This document shows positions 1 to 6,266 of a DNA stretch of 10,598 nucleotides, in pieces (the first letter of the stretch is position 1; each line of letters opens with the position of its first letter). The DNA comes from Dehalococcoidia bacterium. Its GTDB lineage: Bacteria; Chloroflexota; Dehalococcoidia; JAENJB01. A program made the translations under genes and the position numbers. The notes beneath the pieces are model-generated. The model was not told where the DNA came from. It saw only the letters and a program-made list of their open reading frames with translations, and made no database searches. The stretch is taken from assembly GCA_030690705.1 (NCBI GenBank), contig JAUYGE010000125.1, positions 1 through 10,598 on the forward strand, read 5' to 3'.

Positions 1-1
1 G

Positions 2-703
2 GTGGCCAGCCAGGTCTCCGCCTTCCTTGGAAGTAACTATCTTATCACGCTTCACCAGAAGGAGTTGCGTCCGGTGGGGGAGTTCTTCCAGCAATGCGAG
101 GCTTCCGAAGAGGTGCGCCATGAGAACATGACCCGCGGGACGGGATATCTGCTGTACCGGATTGTAGACAGGCTGGTGGACTACTGGTTCCCGATGCTGA
201 GCAATCTTCTGGAGAGAATGGACCTGGTGGAGGACCAGGTATTTGACGAGACTGTGGAGATGGGGGCGGCGGTGGCATTGTTACGGCGCGACCTGATCAA
301 GCAGCGTCGCATATCATGGCCGATGAGAGATATAGCCCAGACCCTCGGGCTGAAGCTGCAGCGCTTTACCGCTGAGGACATGACGGTCTACTTCGGGGAC
401 ATCGTCGACCACATAAACAAGATATGGCATACCCTCGACGAGCTGCGTGAGGTGATAGAGGTGTACAAGGATACCGATTTTACCCTCGGCACGGAGCGGG
501 TCAATGCGGTGCTCAGGGTGATGACGGTGGTCTTCACCGTGCTGCTGCCGTTCATGGTGATATCCGGCATCTACGGTATGAATGTCGTCCTGCCCGGCGG
601 ATTGGTGGAGGGTAGCCTGCGGACCTTCTTTGTCGTGTTGGCGCTTTGTCTGTTGTCCACAGGAGTAATGCTCTATTGGTTCCGGCGGAAGCGCTGGATC
701 TAG
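2..703 (+). CDS. corA: CorA-family magnesium/cobalt transporter, 5'-truncated by the window edge
   Basis: CorA proteins are pentameric inner-membrane channels for Mg2+ (and Co2+/Ni2+). The visible 233 residues cover the end of the cytoplasmic funnel, the long stalk helices and both membrane helices. The first membrane segment (about residues 172-191) runs directly into the family signature YGMN (GMN at 192-194), which forms the selectivity filter. The second segment is about 207-226, followed by a basic C-terminal tail (RRKRW), as in the family. The external loop after GMN reads VVLPGG and lacks the common MPEL motif, a variation seen in many CorA homologues. The frame is open to the left edge and the first visible residues match an internal CorA strand. 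CorA is usually 300-330 residues, so roughly 80-100 N-terminal residues are missing and the GTG at position 2 is not a credible start. Family assignment is firm; the exact ion is inferred. Confidence 0.93.
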   Translation: MASQVSAFLGSNYLITLHQKELRPVGEFFQQCEASEEVRHENMTRGTGYLLYRIVDRLVDYWFPMLSNLLERMDLVEDQVFDETVEMGAAVALLRRDLIKQRRISWPMRDIAQTLGLKLQRFTAEDMTVYFGDIVDHINKIWHTLDELREVIEVYKDTDFTLGTERVNAVLRVMTVVFTVLLPFMVISGIYGMNVVLPGGLVEGSLRTFFVVLALCLLSTGVMLYWFRRKRWI

Positions 704-785
704 ATTATTTGGCAACCCCTCCCCCTAACCCCCGTCCCATTGGGAAGGGGGAAAAGACTTTCGAGAGGGGCGGAGCCCCTCTCGA
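703..785 (+). repeat. Two-hairpin intergenic repeat, copy A (83 nt)
   Basis: The element begins at the last base of the corA stop codon with GATTATTTGGCAACC. A C-rich stretch follows, then a first hairpin with stems at 729-738 and 742-751: CCCCC/GGGGG and CCC/GGG separated by a two-base mismatch. The second hairpin has perfect 11-bp arms at 761-771 (TCGAGAGGGGC) and 775-785 (GCCCCTCTCGA) around a GGA loop. The same arrangement and left end recur at 6159-6245, so this is a dispersed repeat and not only a corA terminator. No T-run follows either hairpin. It may still affect the corA mRNA 3' end. Confidence 0.8.
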
Positions 786-811
786 TGCCCTGCGCCGGCG
801 CTCGCCCTTTT

Positions 812-846
812 CAAGGGAAGGGGAACACAGTTTGGAGAGGGGCTCG
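812..846 (+). repeat. Partial tandem copy of the right half of the two-hairpin repeat
   Basis: GGGAAGGGG at 815-823 and GAGAGGGGC at 835-843 repeat the order and spacing of GGGAAGGGG at 742-750 and GAGAGGGGC at 763-771 (20 versus 21 nt between starts). The 3' arm of the second hairpin (GCCCCTC) is absent. A small hairpin, CCCTT (805-809) with AAGGG (813-817), sits at its left edge. It looks like a truncated or decayed second copy just upstream of the small ORF at 860. Confidence 0.55.
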
Positions 847-859
847 ATAAGGGCAAAGT

Positions 860-997
860 ATGGAAATCCGTCACGTCAGGGATGTCGCAACCTTTGGACT
901 GGCCAATGCATTCCTCATGACCACCCCGATTCCCAACAGCGTGCCGGCCGTGGGCTATCAGGTGGCAGACGGGAAGGGCGTGAAGCTGGAGCTGTGA
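860..997 (+). CDS. Small ORF, 45 residues, translationally coupled to the Mut7-C gene
   Basis: I do not recognise this protein. It opens with ATG at 860, six bases after a modest ribosome-binding-like AAGGG (849-853), and ends with TGA at 995-997. That TGA overlaps the GTG start of the next gene in the sequence GTGA, the usual form of translational coupling. About three quarters of its codons end in G or C, like the neighbouring genes, which favours real coding. The product begins MEIRHVRDV, has a short moderately hydrophobic middle with TTPIPNSVP, and ends VKLEL. I see no clear transmembrane helix, metal-binding cysteines or known motif. It could be an uncharacterised conserved small protein, a leader peptide that feeds ribosomes to the downstream start, or the remnant of a longer gene disrupted by the repeats just upstream. 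Confidence 0.5.
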   Translation: MEIRHVRDVATFGLANAFLMTTPIPNSVPAVGYQVADGKGVKLEL

Positions 998-1518
998 GCA
1001 ACGCGCCAGAGCCCAGGTTCATCGTGGATAACAATGTGGCGAAGCTGGCCCGATGGCTCAGGATAATGGGCTATGACGCTATCTCTTTTGAGGGGGGCGA
1101 CGACCGGCGGATGATCGACCTGGCGCTTGGTGGCGGCAGGGTGATGGTCACCAGGGACAGGCAGATAATGAAGAGGCGGGTCATCACCAGCGGCCGCCTC
1201 AAGGCGATATTGATTGAGCAGGAGTGGTTCCAGTACCAGATGAGACAGCTGGTGCGGACGATGAATCTCAAGGATGCCGGCGCTTTCAGCCTCTGCGTTG
1301 AGTGCAACAGGACGCTGTTGCCCCGGCGGAGAGAGGAGGTGGAGGACCTGGTGCCGCCTCATGTCTACCTCACCCACACTCAGTACATGCAGTGCCCCTC
1401 GTGCCGGCGGGTCTACTGGCAGGGCAGCCACTGGGCGGCCATGCGCCGGAGGCTCGAGGAGTCCGGATGGAACCGTGATGGTGACACGCCGGTGAGGAAA
1501 GAGGACGGGGAGGGTTGA
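994..1518 (+). CDS. Mut7-C RNase domain protein (PIN-like fold plus zinc ribbon)
   Basis: This 174-residue protein matches the Mut7-C family, a PIN-like nuclease fold fused to a C-terminal zinc ribbon and named after the C-terminal part of the animal exonuclease Mut-7. The N-terminus has the hallmark FIVDNNVAKLARWLRIMGYD, with a likely metal-binding Asp at residue 12. The second acidic motif is VTRDRQ, with Asp 55. The zinc ribbon has CVEC (101-104) and CPSC (134-137). The family's closing motif YWQGSHW is at 141-147. Length is normal for the bacterial stand-alone form (about 150-170). The GTG start at 994 overlaps the preceding small ORF by 4 nt. The frame runs further upstream, but only by translating the hairpin repeats. 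Its end overlaps the next start by 1 nt. Ribonuclease activity is predicted from the fold; target RNA and physiological role are unknown. Confidence 0.85.
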   Translation: MSNAPEPRFIVDNNVAKLARWLRIMGYDAISFEGGDDRRMIDLALGGGRVMVTRDRQIMKRRVITSGRLKAILIEQEWFQYQMRQLVRTMNLKDAGAFSLCVECNRTLLPRRREEVEDLVPPHVYLTHTQYMQCPSCRRVYWQGSHWAAMRRRLEESGWNRDGDTPVRKEDGEG

Positions 1519-3119
1519 TGGGAGCGGCTAAGGTGAAGATCGTGACGACGGAGGAGATGCGTCTGATCGAAAAGCGCTGCGCCGAGGGCGGATTGACCTG
1601 GGAGGTGCTGATGGAGAAGGCGGGACTTGGCGTGGCGCAGGTGGTGAAGGAGCTGCTGGGCGAAGCCCCGATTCCACCCGGGCGCATACTGGTGCTGGTG
1701 GGACCGGGAAACAACGGCGGCGATGGGCTGGTGGCAGCGCGCCACCTTCATGATTGGGGCTTCTGGGTCAGTCTCTACGGCGGCAACAAGAAACCGAAGG
1801 GCAGGAACATGGAGCTGGTCCTGGAGCGTGCGCTCCCCTTCTTCTCTGCTTCGGACGATGAAGGTGGGGCGGTATTGCAGAGAGAGATAGCCTCGGCGGA
1901 TGTGGTGATTGACGCACTCTTCGGCACCGGCATGAGCCGTCCCATCGAGAATCCCTATCGAGGGATGCTGGAGATGCTGAGGGAAGTGAAGTCCCGATTG
2001 GGTCGTGATTCCCGTCCGCTGGTTGTGGCCGTGGACATGCCCTCCGGCCTGAACGGCGACACCGGTGAGGTGGACGATGTCGCTCCCTACGCCGACGTGA
2101 CCGTCACGCTGGGGTGTCCCAAGTTTGGCCTTTTCGCCTTTCCCGGCGCCGACAGGGTGGGCCGGCTGGTGACTGTGGACATCGGTATACCATCAAGTCT
2201 GACTGATCCGCTGTCGGCGGACCTGCTCACCGATGAGTGGGTGCGAGAGGCCCTTCCGGCGCGTCCGAAGGATGCTCATAAAGGGACTTTCGGGCGACTG
2301 CTGGTGGTGGCCGGTTCTATCAGCTATGTTGGGGCGGCTTGTCTGGCCTGCTCGGGCGCGCTAAGGGCCGGCGCCGGGCTGGTCACCCTGGCTGCCGCTC
2401 GTAGTCTGCACCCCATCGTGGCGGCCAGGCTGATCGAGGCCACTCATCTGCCTCTTCCTGAGGCGGAACCGGGCGTCATCGGCGCTGCGGCTGCAGAGGT
2501 GCTTGGAAAGGCGCTTCCGGAATATGAAGCCTGGCTCCTGGGGTGCGGGCTGGGCCAGCATCCGGCCACCGCCGAGTTTGTGAAGCTGGCCGTATTGGAA
2601 AGTCATTCCAGTCAGCGCATTCCTCTGGTACTGGATGCCGACGGTCTCAATCTGGTCTCCCGGACAGATGGGTGGTGGCGCAAGCTCGCAGAAAAAGTTA
2701 TAGTTACTCCCCATCCCGGGGAGATGTCACGCCTGACGGGGATGCCTGTGTCTGAGATACAGAGAAACAGGGTTGAGACGGCCAGGCAGAAGGCGCAGGA
2801 ATGGAAGAAGACGATAGTGCTAAAGGGGGCCTACACCGTTGTTGCCGGCGCTGATGGCCAGGTCGCTCTGAGCCCCTTTGCCAATCCCGGGCTGTCCTCG
2901 GCAGGGACCGGCGATGTCCTGGCCGGGTGCATCGCGGGATTGCTGGCTCAAGGGCTGGCGACGTTCGAGGCGGCGGCCTGCGGCGTCTATATTCACGGCA
3001 AGGCGGGGGAGAAGGTGAGAGAGGAGCTCGGCGATATGGGGATGACGGCCGGTGACCTCACCGGGCAATTGCCCCTGGCGATAAAGGGGTTGCGGGAAAC
3101 GGATTCGGGCCGGAGGTGA
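1518..3119 (+). CDS. nnr: Bifunctional NAD(P)HX epimerase / ADP-dependent NAD(P)HX dehydratase
   Basis: This enzyme repairs NADH and NADPH that have become hydrated. The N-terminal YjeF-type domain epimerises R-NAD(P)HX to the S form, and the C-terminal ribokinase-like domain dehydrates S-NAD(P)HX using ADP. The 533 residues have normal full length. Epimerase half (about 7-225): VGPGNNGGDG at 61-70, DALFGTG at 132-138 and DMPSGLNGDTGEV at 173-185. Dehydratase half (about 235-525): HKGTFGRLLVVAGS at 254-267, VLDADGLN at 371-378, TPHPGEM at 397-403, and the catalytic GTGDVLAG at 463-470. The ATG at 1518 overlaps the Mut7-C stop (TGATG) and follows a strong GGAGG (1509-1513). A GTG at 1533, preceded by GGAG (1521-1524), would give a start (VKIVTTEEM) closer to typical family N-termini and cannot be excluded. 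The coaX start lies 2 nt after the stop. Confidence 0.95.
   Translation: MGAAKVKIVTTEEMRLIEKRCAEGGLTWEVLMEKAGLGVAQVVKELLGEAPIPPGRILVLVGPGNNGGDGLVAARHLHDWGFWVSLYGGNKKPKGRNMELVLERALPFFSASDDEGGAVLQREIASADVVIDALFGTGMSRPIENPYRGMLEMLREVKSRLGRDSRPLVVAVDMPSGLNGDTGEVDDVAPYADVTVTLGCPKFGLFAFPGADRVGRLVTVDIGIPSSLTDPLSADLLTDEWVREALPARPKDAHKGTFGRLLVVAGSISYVGAACLACSGALRAGAGLVTLAAARSLHPIVAARLIEATHLPLPEAEPGVIGAAAAEVLGKALPEYEAWLLGCGLGQHPATAEFVKLAVLESHSSQRIPLVLDADGLNLVSRTDGWWRKLAEKVIVTPHPGEMSRLTGMPVSEIQRNRVETARQKAQEWKKTIVLKGAYTVVAGADGQVALSPFANPGLSSAGTGDVLAGCIAGLLAQGLATFEAAACGVYIHGKAGEKVREELGDMGMTAGDLTGQLPLAIKGLRETDSGRR
3112..3116 (+). promoter_or_regulatory. Ribosome-binding site that fixes the coaX start
   Basis: GGAGG lies five bases before ATG 3122 and inside the last codons of the upstream gene. 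It supports ATG 3122 over the in-frame GTG at 3116, which overlaps this site and would have no proper spacing. Confidence 0.75.
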
Positions 3120-3121
3120 CC

Positions 3122-3889
3122 ATGCTGCTGGCACTGGACATAGGTAACACCAATATCGTGGCCGGCGTCTTCCAGGGGGAAGAGTTGCGGGCCACGTGGC
3201 GAATGGCCACCAGCGTTCACCGCACGGCTGACGAGTATGCTATTGTTCTGCTTGGCCTGCTGCAGAACAAGGGCGTCTCTGTGGGGGAAATCAAGGAAGT
3301 CGTCATATGTAGCGTGGTGCCGCCATTGACGGAGACTTTCGAAAAGCTGGCCCGCGAGTACTGCGGTGTCGCTCCGCTGGTGGTGGAGGCGGGGGTGAAG
3401 ACGGGGGTCCGCATTCAGATGGAGAACCCGCGTGAGGTGGGTGCGGACAGGATAGTGAACGCCGCGGCTGCTCACCGGCTTTACGGAGGGCCGCTTATTG
3501 TCATCGATTTGGGAACGGCGACCACCTTCGACGCGGTTTCGAAGGAGGGGGACTATCTTGGAGGGGCGATAGCTCCGGGTATCGGCATTGCCGCCGAGGC
3601 CCTCTTTCAGCGTACGGCCATGCTGCCTCGCGTGGAGATGGTGCGTCCGCCGCGGGCTATCGTCAAGAACACGGCAGCGGCCATGCAATCGGGGATCATC
3701 TTCGGCTACAGCGGACTTATCGAAGGAGTGGTCTCCCGCATCAAGCGCGAGATGGGGGGGCAGGTGAAGGTAGTGGCTACCGGAGGGCTGGCGGGCATTA
3801 TGGCCAAAGACTCCCCGGTCATAGACATTGTCAATCCCGACCTGACCCTGTACGGTTTGCGACTGGTGCACGAAATCAACAAGTCCTGA
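3122..3889 (+). CDS. coaX: Type III pantothenate kinase
   Basis: CoaX phosphorylates pantothenate to 4'-phosphopantothenate, the first committed step of CoA synthesis. The type III enzyme is an ASKHA-fold dimer that needs a monovalent cation and is not feedback-inhibited by CoA. The 255-residue length is standard. Diagnostic motifs are DIGNTN at 6-11 (phosphate 1), GADRIVN at 107-113 (pantothenate/dimer motif with the catalytic Asp at 109), IDLGTATTFD at 128-137 (phosphate 2), GGAIAPG at 147-153 and ATGG at 219-222 (nucleotide binding). All expected residues are present. The gene is 2 nt after the nnr stop and 30 nt before coaBC, which catalyses the next two steps, so co-expression is very likely. 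Confidence 0.97.
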   Translation: MLLALDIGNTNIVAGVFQGEELRATWRMATSVHRTADEYAIVLLGLLQNKGVSVGEIKEVVICSVVPPLTETFEKLAREYCGVAPLVVEAGVKTGVRIQMENPREVGADRIVNAAAAHRLYGGPLIVIDLGTATTFDAVSKEGDYLGGAIAPGIGIAAEALFQRTAMLPRVEMVRPPRAIVKNTAAAMQSGIIFGYSGLIEGVVSRIKREMGGQVKVVATGGLAGIMAKDSPVIDIVNPDLTLYGLRLVHEINKS

Positions 3890-3906
3890 TTGGTGCCAGA
3901 TCTGGC

Positions 3907-3913
3907 AGGAGGG
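3907..3913 (+). promoter_or_regulatory. Ribosome-binding site that fixes the coaBC start
   Basis: AGGAGGG lies six bases before ATG 3920. It rules out the longer in-frame start at 3890, which abuts the coaX stop and has no such site at the right distance. Confidence 0.75.
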
Positions 3914-3919
3914 CATCCG

Positions 3920-5137
3920 ATGTTGTCAAAGAAGACGGTGGTCCTGGGGGTGACGGGCAGTATTGCCGCGTACAAGGCGGTGGATTTGGCCAGCAAGCTA
4001 ACCCAGGAGGGCGCCACGGTGGAAGTGGCGATGACACCCGCCGCGACGGAGTTTGTTTCGCCCCTCACCTTCCGGGCGATTACGGGTCGCCCCGTGGTCA
4101 CCGACATGTTCGATTCCGGTGCGGAGTTCAGCATTGAGCATGTGGCGCTGGCGGAGAGGGCTGATGTGGTGGTCGTGGCGCCGGCCACGGCTGACATCAT
4201 TGCTCGCATGGCAGCGGGTATGGCGGATGATACGGTTTGCTGCACTGTGCTGGCGACGAAGGCCCCTGTAATCGTGGCGCCGGCGATGCACGCCGGCATG
4301 TACCAGAATCAGGTTACCCAGGACAACATCCGGCGGCTCAAGGCCCGCGGCTTTCACATCGTTGGCCCCGCTCATGGGAGGCTGGCTTCCGGCGGGGTGG
4401 GGCCGGGACGCTTCGTAGAGGTGGAGGAGCTTCTGGCGGCCATCAGGCAGGTGCTGGACAAGAGAGCGGACCTGGCCGGCCGCGCCGTACTGGTAACGGC
4501 TGGAGGCACTCAGGAGCCCATCGACCCGGTGCGATTCGTGGGGAACCATTCCTCGGGAAAGATGGGTTACGCGATAGCCGAGGCGGCTCGCGACCGGGGG
4601 GCCACAGTGACCCTGGTGGCGGCGCCCAACTCCTTGCCGGACCCGGCCGGCGTGAAGGTGGTGAGAGTGGGCAGGGCGGTGGAAATGCGGGAGGCTGTTT
4701 TGAAGGCAGCAGCCGGGAAAGACGTGCTCATCATGGCGGCGGCGGTGGCAGACTACCAGCCCAAAGTTGTATCGGAGAGCAAGATAAAGAAAGGCGCCGT
4801 GTCCCTGAACCTCGAGCTGGTCATGACGCCCGATATCCTGGCCGAGGTGAAGGGCATTCCCATCAAGGTGGGGTTTGCCGCGGAGAGCGAGAACCTGCTG
4901 GTGAATGCCAGAGCCAAGCTGAAACAAAAGGACCTGGACCTTATCGTGGCCAACGACATCACTCTGCCGGGCAGCGGTTTCGGCTCCGACAACGACCGCG
5001 TGTCCCTCATTGATAAGAGCGGGAAGGCGGAAGAGCTGCCCTTGATGTCCAAGAGGGAAGTGGCTGAGAAGGTGCTCGACAGGGTGGAAGCGCTTCTGCA
5101 ACGGCGGCGCCCGTCTTCAAGGAAGCGTATCGGCTGA
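3920..5137 (+). CDS. coaBC: Bifunctional phosphopantothenoylcysteine decarboxylase / phosphopantothenate-cysteine ligase
   Basis: CoaBC (Dfp) joins cysteine to 4'-phosphopantothenate using CTP and then decarboxylates the product with FMN to give 4'-phosphopantetheine. The 405 residues have normal length. CoaC domain (about 5-180): GVTGSIAAYK at 10-19, active-site His 74 in EHVALAERAD, PAMHAGM at 121-127 and LASGGVGPGR at 155-164. CoaB domain (about 187-395): TAGGTQEPIDPVRFVGNHSSG at 193-213 with Asn 209, AAAVADY at 273-279, KIKK at 288-291 and GFAAE at 318-322. Two CoaC positions differ from the E. coli enzyme: the Asn of PAMN is His 124, and the Cys of the ACG clamp motif is Ser 157. PAMH and loss of this Cys are also known to me from mycobacterial-type CoaBC, so this reads as a lineage variant and not a dead enzyme. 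It is the last gene of the plus-strand cluster. Confidence 0.96.
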   Translation: MLSKKTVVLGVTGSIAAYKAVDLASKLTQEGATVEVAMTPAATEFVSPLTFRAITGRPVVTDMFDSGAEFSIEHVALAERADVVVVAPATADIIARMAAGMADDTVCCTVLATKAPVIVAPAMHAGMYQNQVTQDNIRRLKARGFHIVGPAHGRLASGGVGPGRFVEVEELLAAIRQVLDKRADLAGRAVLVTAGGTQEPIDPVRFVGNHSSGKMGYAIAEAARDRGATVTLVAAPNSLPDPAGVKVVRVGRAVEMREAVLKAAAGKDVLIMAAAVADYQPKVVSESKIKKGAVSLNLELVMTPDILAEVKGIPIKVGFAAESENLLVNARAKLKQKDLDLIVANDITLPGSGFGSDNDRVSLIDKSGKAEELPLMSKREVAEKVLDRVEALLQRRRPSSRKRIG

Positions 5138-5152
5138 AGGCCCGGCCTGGGA

Positions 5153-6004
5153 CTACTCCTCTTTTCCCATAAACACTTTCATGTGCGGCCAGGGTATCTC
5201 GATTCCCTGCGCGTCGAATTCCTTCTTAATCCTTCTCCTGAGCTCAGCCATTACGTCCCACTGTTTGAGGGGCTGGGTTTCACCTGCTACTTTGATGACA
5301 ACCGCTGAGTCGCCCAGTTCGTCCACCCGGAGAAGTCCCGGCGTCTTCGCAATGAAAGACGGTCCCCACTTGGGCTCCTGGGCCATGTCCTCCCAGGTCT
5401 TCCTGATTACGGCCATCACCCTGTCCACATCTTCCTTGTAGGCTACGCCAATATTCAGATTTGCTCTTGACCAGACCTTGGTGAAGGTGCTGGTCACCCG
5501 GATCTCGCCGTTGGGAACAATATGAAGGGCGCCGTCCAGGTCTCTCAGCGTAGTTCTTCTCAGGTTAACTGATTCCACCATGCCGGATATATCTGCAATA
5601 CGGATTACATCGCCCACGTTATACTGGTTCTCCATGGTGATGATGAGGCCCGAGATCAGGTCTTTCACCAGGCTCTGGGCGCCGAAGCCAATAGCGATGC
5701 CTGCCACGCCGAAGCCGGCCAGAAGGGCGGCGATGTTGATCTCCAGCTCAGAAAGAAGCAGGAATGCGGTGATGAGGAAGATTATGATGCTGCCCACGGA
5801 AACAAATAGGTGGGACAGGGTGACGTTTCGCTTGTCGAGCTCTACCTGAGGGTGCCCTTGCATCGCCCCGCTGAGCATTCTTGTTAACGTTCCGGGCAGC
5901 GTCTTCCGCAGTAAAAGGTTGGCGACTACACCAATGGCGATGATGATGAGAATTCTTGTGCCGTGTGTTATGAGCCACGCTACTATGGGAGTCCAGTCAA
6001 TCAA
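5153..6004 (-). CDS. mscS: MscS-family small-conductance mechanosensitive ion channel
   Basis: MscS channels are homoheptameric membrane valves that open under tension to release solutes on hypo-osmotic shock. From the chosen start the protein has 283 residues, close to E. coli MscS (286), with the minimal three-helix topology. TM1 is about 16-33, TM2 about 67-88 and pore helix TM3 about 92-120, containing the Gly/Ala-rich family motif GVAGIAIGFGAQ and then LVKDLISG. The beta domain follows (NQYNVGDVI at 126-134, VPNGEI at 163-168). The cytoplasmic cage ends in GIEIPWPHMKVFM at 267-279. The TTG start at 6004 is chosen because GAGGTG lies six bases upstream and the protein then starts at the normal place before TM1. 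Upstream ATG 6091 would add 29 unconserved residues. The gene converges on coaBC with a 15-nt gap that holds no clear terminator. Confidence 0.92.
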   Translation of the reverse strand: MIDWTPIVAWLITHGTRILIIIAIGVVANLLLRKTLPGTLTRMLSGAMQGHPQVELDKRNVTLSHLFVSVGSIIIFLITAFLLLSELEINIAALLAGFGVAGIAIGFGAQSLVKDLISGLIITMENQYNVGDVIRIADISGMVESVNLRRTTLRDLDGALHIVPNGEIRVTSTFTKVWSRANLNIGVAYKEDVDRVMAVIRKTWEDMAQEPKWGPSFIAKTPGLLRVDELGDSAVVIKVAGETQPLKQWDVMAELRRRIKKEFDAQGIEIPWPHMKVFMGKEE

Positions 6005-6010
6005 GGTAAC

Positions 6011-6016
6011 CACCTC
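6011..6016 (-). promoter_or_regulatory. Ribosome-binding site supporting a TTG start for mscS
   Basis: On the minus strand GAGGTG precedes TTG (6004-6002) by six bases. No equally good site precedes the in-frame GTG at 6013 or ATG at 6091. Confidence 0.5.
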
Positions 6017-6071
6017 TTCAAAAACGGCGATTGACGCAAGCCGCGTGCCATCATTGGCTTTGCGCGGCCCC

Positions 6072-6101
6072 ATTTTAGGGCAAGGGGCCACATGCCCGCA
6101 A
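6072..6101 (-). promoter_or_regulatory. Candidate promoter for mscS
   Basis: On the minus strand TTGCGG (6101-6096) and TAAAAT (6077-6072) are 18 bases apart. The -10 box matches consensus at five of six positions, the -35 box at only three. Transcription would start near 6065, downstream of ATG 6091, which agrees with the shorter TTG start for mscS. Weak call. Confidence 0.3.
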
Positions 6102-6124
6102 GCCGTGCCCCGCTTCCAGCCAGC

Positions 6125-6154
6125 TTGACTTTCTGTCCTTTGCCATGCTAAATT
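6125..6154 (+). promoter_or_regulatory. Candidate sigma-70-type promoter for ileS
   Basis: TTGACT (6125-6130, five of six matches) and TAAATT (6149-6154, four of six) are 18 bases apart. TGC immediately before the second box gives an extended -10. Transcription would begin near 6161, leaving a leader of about 110 nt that contains almost the whole two-hairpin repeat at 6159-6245. It is the best promoter-like sequence I noticed in the divergent region. Confidence 0.5.
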
Positions 6155-6158
6155 CCTG

Positions 6159-6245
6159 GACTATTTGGGAACCTCTCACCCCTGCCCCCTCTCTCCTTAG
6201 AAAGGAGAGAGGGGATATATTTAATAGAGGGGCTCCGCCCCTCTA
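6159..6245 (+). repeat. Two-hairpin intergenic repeat, copy B (87 nt), in the presumed ileS leader
   Basis: The left end GACTATTTGGGAACC matches copy A (703-785) with two differences in 15 bases. The first hairpin has perfect 13-bp arms at 6186-6198 (CCCCTCTCTCCTT) and 6202-6214 (AAGGAGAGAGGGG) with an AGA loop. The second has perfect 9-bp arms at 6225-6233 (TAGAGGGGC) and 6237-6245 (GCCCCTCTA) with a TCC loop. The order of left end, C-rich strand, hairpin 1, A/T-rich spacer and hairpin 2 is the same as in copy A, although the stem sequences differ. A run of four A follows hairpin 2 on this strand, so on the minus strand it resembles a weak terminator preceded by T's rather than followed by them. 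Confidence 0.8.
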
Positions 6246-6260
6246 AAACGCCCATTGTTT

Positions 6261-6266
6261 GAAAGG
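6261..6266 (+). promoter_or_regulatory. Ribosome-binding site supporting a GTG start for ileS
   Basis: GAAAGG lies six bases before GTG 6273. The earlier in-frame TTG at 6255 is upstream of this site and has no purine-rich sequence before it. Confidence 0.5.

Noticed and set aside
729..785. Classical rho-independent terminator for corA
   Set aside because: Both hairpins are strong, but neither is followed by a T-run, and the same structure recurs upstream of ileS, so a repeat explains it better.
646..993. N-terminal extension of the Mut7-C reading frame back to 646
   Set aside because: The extra 116 codons overlap the end of corA in another frame and translate the hairpin repeats (Pro/Arg-rich low-complexity sequence). 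Mut7-C homology begins just after GTG 994.
2993..3916. 307-codon minus-strand ORF opposite coaX
   Set aside because: It is fully antisense to conserved coaX and the end of nnr, and its composition is typical of a shadow frame.
3998..5101. 367-codon minus-strand ORF opposite coaBC
   Set aside because: It is a His/Arg-rich shadow product opposite a gene whose motifs are all intact, with no recognisable family.
5138..5152. Intrinsic terminator between convergent coaBC and mscS
   Set aside because: AGGCC-C-GGCCT is palindromic, but the loop would be too small and no T-run follows on either strand.
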